Shown: positions 59,960-64,000 of the stretch, piece by piece
How the letters are laid out: each line of letters opens with the position of its first letter
Numbering within the stretch: position 1 is the first letter of the stretch
The notes under the pieces: model-generated
What the model was told of the DNA's origin: nothing
Databases searched by the model: none
What the model saw: the letters and a program-made list of their open reading frames with translations, nothing else
From: MPNO01 sp965205995
GTDB lineage: Bacteria; Pseudomonadota; Alphaproteobacteria; MPNO01
DNA length: 64,000 nucleotides
Direction of reading: 5' to 3'
Assembly: GCA_965205995.1 (NCBI GenBank)
Contig: OZ242200.1
Span: forward strand, 4,340,001 to 4,404,000
Position numbers and translations under genes: made by a program

Positions 59960-61795
59960 ATGGACCCCATCACCTTTTCCATCATCCGCCACCGCCTGTT
60001 CCGGATCGTCGACGAGGCGGTGATCACCCTCAAGCACGTATCCGGATCGGCGATCACCAATGAGGGCCACGACCTGATGGTGTCGCTCTACCGCGCGGAC
60101 GGCTCCCTCCTGATGGGCGGCGTCGGCTTCCTGCACCATCTGACCAGCGCCGCCGAAGCCTGCAAGGCGACGATCCGGCGGTTCGGCGAGGACATCAACG
60201 AAGGCGACGTCTTTCTCCTGAACGATCCCTACACCGCGGCGCTTCACACCTCCGACATCTATCTCGTCGCGCCGATCCACCATGGCGGCGAGCTGGTCGC
60301 CTGGAGCGCCTGCTTCGTCCACGTCTACGACATCGGCGCGACCAACCCGGGCGGGTTCTGCCCCGACGCGCCCGACATATACACCGAGGGTTTCTCGTCG
60401 CCCGGCATCCGGCTGGTCAGCGGGGGCAGGGTGAACCAGGACGTCATGGACACGTTGCTCAACATGGTCCGCTCGCCCGAGATGGTGGCGCTCGACATGT
60501 CGTCGATGATCGCCTGCAACAACGTCGCGCGCGAGCGCATGCTGGCGCTGATCGAGAAATACGGCCACCAGACCGTCGACCAGGCGTGCCGGACGCTGAT
60601 CGAGCAGTCCGAGACATTGCTGCGCGAGCGGCTGCGCGAGCTGCCCGACGGGTCCTGGCAATCGCGCCAGTACATCGACGTCAAGGGCGAGGTGTTCAAG
60701 GTCAATCTGACCATGACCAAGCGGGACGACCGCTTGGTCTTCGATTTTTCCGGGTCGAGCCCGCAGGCCCCCTACGCCATCAACTGCACCAAATGGGCCT
60801 CGCTCGGCGGGTTGTTCGCGCCCCTGTTCCCGCTTCTCTGCTACGACATCACCTGGAACGAGGGGGTCGTCCGGCCCATCGAAATGATCGCACCGGAAGG
60901 CTCCATCGTGAACTGCACGCGGCCGGCGCCGGTCTCGGTCGCCACCGTGGGCGCGATCCAGTCGGTCAACAACGCGGCCTGCGCGGCGATCGGAAAGATG
61001 CTCGATGCGAGCGACAAATACGCGAGCGAGGCGACGGCGGTCTGGCACGCCAACCACTTCGCCGTGTTCATGTTCGGCCGCAGCCAGCATGGCGGCGAGG
61101 CCATCGGCATCCTGACCGAGACCTTCGCGGGGTCCGGCGGGGCGCGGAGCTTCGCCGACGGGATCGATGTCGGCGGCGAGATTCCCAACCCGATTTCGCG
61201 CATGGCCAATGTCGAGACGCTGGAGACCATATTCCCGCTGCGCTATTTGTTCCGCCGACGGATGACGGATTCGGGCGGTCCCGGACGCTATCGCGGCGGC
61301 GCCGGTATGGAGATCGGCCTCACCCCGCACGACGCGCCGGACGGCGGGCTCCACTATGTCGTCTCCGGCAAGGGCGCCGACTTCCCGATGAGCGACGGTC
61401 TCGCCGGCGGCTATCCCGGCGCGCCGAATTCCTATGTCTGGGTCAAGAACAACGAGGCCGATGGCGATCCCCGCAATGCCGACGCCGCCTTCAGCCAGTC
61501 GATCGACGACCTGCCGGGCGAGAAGGAGCGCGTCTCCTGGGGCGTGTATCCGCTGATGGGCGACGACGTGCTCTATGTCCGCTGGAACGGCGGCGGCGGG
61601 TATGGCGATCCCCTGGATCGCGAGCCCGAAGCGGTGCTGGAGGACTGCCGATCGGGCGCCGTCTCGCGCGAGACGGCGGAAAACGTCTATGGCGTCGTCG
61701 TCGACCGACACCTCACCGCGATCGACCCCGTCGCGACCGGGGCAAAACGCAGGGCGCTCGCCGCCGCGCGCATCCCCGCCGAGGCCGCGGAATGA
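59960..61795 (+). CDS. Hydantoinase B / acetone-carboxylase-like subunit
   Basis: A 611-residue HyuB-family protein. The N-terminus DPITFSIIRHRLFRIVDEAV and motifs ITNEGHDLMVSLYRADGSLL, DVFLLNDPYTAALHTSDIYL, FDFSGSSPQAPYAINC, PAPVSVATVGAIQSVNNAAC, SGGPGRYRGGAGMEIGL and the final GGGGYGDPLDREPEAVLEDC are diagnostic. It pairs with the HyuA-like subunit; in acetophenone and acetone carboxylases this subunit carries the carboxylation site. A ribosome site (gaggagcccggcg) precedes it and its stop overlaps the third gene by 4 bases. Confidence 0.9.
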   Translation: MDPITFSIIRHRLFRIVDEAVITLKHVSGSAITNEGHDLMVSLYRADGSLLMGGVGFLHHLTSAAEACKATIRRFGEDINEGDVFLLNDPYTAALHTSDIYLVAPIHHGGELVAWSACFVHVYDIGATNPGGFCPDAPDIYTEGFSSPGIRLVSGGRVNQDVMDTLLNMVRSPEMVALDMSSMIACNNVARERMLALIEKYGHQTVDQACRTLIEQSETLLRERLRELPDGSWQSRQYIDVKGEVFKVNLTMTKRDDRLVFDFSGSSPQAPYAINCTKWASLGGLFAPLFPLLCYDITWNEGVVRPIEMIAPEGSIVNCTRPAPVSVATVGAIQSVNNAACAAIGKMLDASDKYASEATAVWHANHFAVFMFGRSQHGGEAIGILTETFAGSGGARSFADGIDVGGEIPNPISRMANVETLETIFPLRYLFRRRMTDSGGPGRYRGGAGMEIGLTPHDAPDGGLHYVVSGKGADFPMSDGLAGGYPGAPNSYVWVKNNEADGDPRNADAAFSQSIDDLPGEKERVSWGVYPLMGDDVLYVRWNGGGGYGDPLDREPEAVLEDCRSGAVSRETAENVYGVVVDRHLTAIDPVATGAKRRALAAARIPAEAAE

Positions 61796-62061
61796 GCCGA
61801 CGGCTTTCCAGCACGCTCGAGATCGACGGCGGCGAGATCCGCTGCCGCAAATGCGCCCGCGGCCTCGGCCCGAACGGGACGCCGTGGAAGCCGAACGCGG
61901 CGGTGACGGAGATCCCGATGCGGGGCGCCGCCGGTGTCCCCTATAGCGGCGGCGAGCGGGTGGTGCTGCGCCGCTTCGCCTGCCCCGGCTGCGGCGCGCT
62001 GCTCGACAGCGAGACCGCCCTACCGGAAGATCCGTTCCTCGACGATGTGCTGTTCGACTGA
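61792..62061 (+). CDS. Acetone-carboxylase gamma-like zinc protein
   Basis: An 89-residue protein with two CxxC pairs, Cys18/Cys21 (CRKCARGLG) and Cys64/Cys67 (CPGCGALLDSE), and the acidic end DPFLDDVLFD. This matches the small gamma subunit of acetone carboxylase and the corresponding subunit of acetophenone carboxylase, which bind zinc. Coupled by ATGA to the HyuB-like gene. Its presence sets this operon apart from simple hydantoinases and suggests an ATP-dependent carboxylase or related ligase-hydrolase of unknown substrate. Confidence 0.75.
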   Translation: MSRRLSSTLEIDGGEIRCRKCARGLGPNGTPWKPNAAVTEIPMRGAAGVPYSGGERVVLRRFACPGCGALLDSETALPEDPFLDDVLFD

Positions 62062-62161
62062 GCCTCGGACGCCTTCCCGGTCTGGCGGCGAGAGTCCGCA
62101 GAGGAAAGGACTTGAAGCGGGCAAATCGTCGATCAAACAGGAACTCGTTAGGCACCCGCTT

Positions 62162-62821
62162 TCAGCAGATGCCGATCTCTCCGCGGACAAAGGCCTGTGC
62201 GCACTCGTACTGCCAATTCGTCCTGGTGGTCGTCGCATATCTCTTCCTGACACAACCCGGAGCAAGCGGGGCCACACCGGAATTGAAGAATAGGTACTTC
62301 GGCCCTTTGATCCCGTCCGTCAGCTCGCAGGCCAGCGGGATATATCCTTTGCTCACGAAAAATGCGATCGGTTGATCTGTGTCCACCGGCAGCATTCGCA
62401 GGTCGTCATACCGATCCGATTTCAGCCTCCGCGTGTGGATCCGACCCTTTATCGGCTTGAAGGTGATATCGTACTTGGGTGTCAGGAAATTCCCAGGGAT
62501 CAGCCCCCATCCCGCCGACAGGATATAGAGCCGATCTTCACCATACCGATCGGTCAGACTCTCGTAGATCGCGTTCTCGTACAGCTGCCAAGCAGGCAGC
62601 AGGCCCAAAGGGTTGTCGCCCGGCGCGTCGTTGTATCTGAGTAGTTCGGTGCGCCACGGGTTGCCGGTGTCCGAGATATCGTCGGGGCGAGCATAACGGT
62701 AGGGCGTGTCGGAAGGTGCGTTCTCAGGATTGCCGACGAACAAGACCTCTCGCTCGTCTGCGTCGCGCAGGCAACCGGCTGTCGGACGCTTTTTGCCTGC
62801 GCATTGGATCACGATGATCAT
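62162..62821 (-). CDS. YaaA/DUF6884-like protein of accessory cassette
   Basis: A 219-residue protein. It opens with IVIQCAGKKRPTAG, a phosphate-loop-like CxxKK motif, and continues with AWQLYENAIYESLTDRYGED and LYILSAGWGLIPGNFLTPKY, followed by DITF. This order (Cys-x-GKK, LYxSxxF-like helix, ILSAxxGLI...YD) resembles the DUF6884/YaaA group of nucleic-acid-related proteins. Its start overlaps the stop of the GIY-YIG gene by 4 bases. Base composition is clearly lower in GC than the neighbouring operon, a sign of transfer. Function unknown; a role in DNA damage, modification or defence is a guess from the family and partner. Confidence 0.6.
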   Translation of the reverse strand: MIIVIQCAGKKRPTAGCLRDADEREVLFVGNPENAPSDTPYRYARPDDISDTGNPWRTELLRYNDAPGDNPLGLLPAWQLYENAIYESLTDRYGEDRLYILSAGWGLIPGNFLTPKYDITFKPIKGRIHTRRLKSDRYDDLRMLPVDTDQPIAFFVSKGYIPLACELTDGIKGPKYLFFNSGVAPLAPGCVRKRYATTTRTNWQYECAQAFVRGEIGIC

Positions 62822-63525
62822 TCCATCTGCTCCATTTCATGGATCAGGCATTCCAGGGTGTCGAGGAATGTCCGGTCGTATCCCTCGTTGACATGCCTCT
62901 GATTCCACAATCCTGATTCGCGGACGAGTGCCCTGTTGCAGAAATGCCCTAGCCAGCCAGGAGATGGCGGATCGAGCGACTCCTTTCCGTAGTTGCTCAA
63001 TAGAGCGATCGAGTTGCGCTCGATATAACCCCGCAGGCTGTCCGGACCCGGTCCGTCGCCGACAGCCAGCCAGAGGAACGGCATCGCTCCAATCGCTCTG
63101 CTCACGGCTCGTTCCAGGGACTCTTCGGCTTGTCCGGTTTCTCGCGAGGCGCGATTGCCGTTTCCCCAAGTCGGAAACTCTTGGCCATCACGCTCGATCA
63201 AGGCAGTGCCAACCAACAGACGGAATATCGAACCTCGATGGTTGCCGCCGCCTGATCGCGCCCGACCCCGATGCTGGGACAGGCGGCTCCAGAGCTTGGT
63301 GCCCGAACCCGCCGTCAGCCCGTGCGTGCCGACTCGCACGATGCGGCCCCCCGGGCTCGTATCGCTGCGGTCTTCGCCTGGTTCACCAAAGAAATAGACG
63401 CCACGCAATGGCCAACTCATTCGACCGTCGCAATTCGAAAGTCTGCGTGTGCCACCGATCACTTGCTCAAGATGGGACAGCAAGCGGTGAAAGCGGATCA
63501 AATCACCCGCGCGCGTGTCGGTCAT
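62818..63525 (-). CDS. GIY-YIG nuclease-like protein of accessory cassette
   Basis: A 235-residue protein with a GIY-YIG-like core: RGVYFF (Gly42-Val-Tyr44), RVGTHGL (Val65-Gly66-Thr-His68), the Arg81 and His85 of LWSRLSQHRG, and Glu169 in YIERNSIALLSN as the likely metal ligand. An insertion GSGT and a Gly/Arg-rich loop separate the motifs, so it is a divergent member. It is the first gene of a coupled pair with the YaaA-like protein, and shares its lower GC content. No restriction-modification or phage gene is visible beside it. Confidence 0.6.
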   Translation of the reverse strand: MTDTRAGDLIRFHRLLSHLEQVIGGTRRLSNCDGRMSWPLRGVYFFGEPGEDRSDTSPGGRIVRVGTHGLTAGSGTKLWSRLSQHRGRARSGGGNHRGSIFRLLVGTALIERDGQEFPTWGNGNRASRETGQAEESLERAVSRAIGAMPFLWLAVGDGPGPDSLRGYIERNSIALLSNYGKESLDPPSPGWLGHFCNRALVRESGLWNQRHVNEGYDRTFLDTLECLIHEMEQME

Positions 63526-63638
63526 GCACCTGGTTGGATCGACTGGACCTCATTACACGACCGCTTCCGCGGGAGTTCTTGCAGCAATACCGGCAGAGCT
63601 AGCAACTAACCCGTGCCAACCGTAATTCACCCCGCCCC

Positions 63639-64000
63639 CTACCAGCGCTCCGTCCAGGGCCGGATTTCGGTCTCGAAGGTCCAGGCGTCGCGGGGCTGGG
63701 CATGGAGAGCCCAGAAGGCCTCGGCGATCGCGGAAGGCTGGAGCATCGCGTCCTCGCCGAGCGCCGCGATCTCGTCCGCGAACCGGGCCCTGACGGCTTC
63801 GGAGTCGATCTGCCCGTCGACGACGATATGCCCGACATGTATCCCCATCGGGCCGAGCTCGCGCGCCATCGCCTGGGCCAGCGCGCGCAGCGCGAACTTG
63901 GCCCCGGCGAACGCGGCGAAGCCGGCGCCGCCCCGGATGCTGGCGGTCGCACCGGTGAAGACGATCGTGCCGGAGCCCCGCTCGACCATGCGCCTGGCGG
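63639..64000 (-). CDS. Short-chain dehydrogenase, 3' part
   Basis: The C-terminal 120 or so residues of a short-chain dehydrogenase whose beginning lies beyond the window. Readable are RGSGTIVFTGATASIRGGAG, then FAAFAGAKFALRALAQAMAR with the catalytic Lys in AGAKFAL, LGPMGIHVGHIVVDGQID, and a C-terminal substrate-loop segment (AFWALHAQPRDAWTFETEIR). The usual active-site Tyr four residues before the Lys reads as Phe (FAGAK), so a non-reducing or altered activity is possible. Substrate unknown. Confidence 0.8.
   Translation of the reverse strand, partial: ARRMVERGSGTIVFTGATASIRGGAGFAAFAGAKFALRALAQAMARELGPMGIHVGHIVVDGQIDSEAVRARFADEIAALGEDAMLQPSAIAEAFWALHAQPRDAWTFETEIRPWTERW

Noticed and set aside
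63601..63618. A sigma-54-like site (TGGCAC ... TTGC) on the minus strand upstream of the GIY-YIG gene
   Set aside because: The GG and GC doublets are 14 bases apart rather than the required 12.
1..64000. CRISPR arrays, rRNA genes, prophage or integron structures
   Set aside because: No regularly spaced short repeats, no rRNA-like sequence and no phage structural or integrase genes were seen; the only regular period is the 108-base coding repeat of the Sel1 gene.

Overview
The window is high-GC DNA from an alphaproteobacterium, most likely of the Rhodospirillales type. This rests on gene order as well as single genes: a ChvG-type kinase followed by a short HprK, a mannose-family EIIA and HPr; DUF3576-leuS-lptE-holA; prs-rplY-pth-ychF; petABC next to mtnP; and dapC-ftsK-lolA-xthA. 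Coding density is high and many genes overlap by 1, 4 or 14 bases.

Layout. 1-11.5 kb: envelope/PTS signalling (chvG, hprK, EIIA, HPr), an orphan ribbon-helix-helix protein, yggS, an ELM1-like gene, the decayed remains of a higBA toxin-antitoxin pair, then DUF3576-leuS-lptE-holA and a 17-unit Sel1-repeat protein. 11.5-14.9 kb: an outer-membrane barrel gene, a gene-poor stretch with two imperfect direct repeats, a complete IS256-family element with 28-bp inverted ends, and a LolA-like pseudogene that it truncates. 14.9-21.0 kb: a catabolic group (FAD monooxygenase, dienelactone hydrolase, 2-oxoglutarate/Fe oxygenase, a CoxL-like molybdenum subunit without partner subunits, a VOC protein). 21.0-25.3 kb: housekeeping, a second dienelactone hydrolase and a strong terminator.

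25.3-33.7 kb: a minus-strand operon mtnP-mtnA-aldolase/dehydrogenase fusion, whose context suggests a DHAP-shunt type of methylthioadenosine salvage; then the cytochrome bc1 operon with a tandemly duplicated Rieske gene (the outer copy has Trp for Gly in the cluster-binding loop), and divergent hemF. 33.7-43.7 kb: mixed metabolism, tRNA-Gly(GCC), thiol and protein quality control, ubiH-like and dapC. 43.7-50.7 kb: ftsK, lolA, a KamA-like radical SAM enzyme, a glutamine amidotransferase, xthA and a histidine phosphatase.

50.7-57.7 kb: a stress/redox group: a hybrid histidine kinase broken by two frameshifts, a tandem universal stress protein, a Crp/Fnr regulator, an orphan OmpR-type regulator, a basic DNA-binding-like protein, and a sulfite-oxidase-like molybdoenzyme with a small cytochrome c. 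57.8-62.1 kb: a hydantoinase/acetone-carboxylase-like three-gene operon. 62.2-63.5 kb: a two-gene cassette of clearly lower GC (YaaA/DUF6884-like protein plus GIY-YIG nuclease), the best candidate here for an uncharacterised accessory or defence module. The window ends inside a short-chain dehydrogenase gene.

Limits: all calls come from reading translations by eye. No homology search, alignment or structure prediction was run. Promoter calls are by pattern only.
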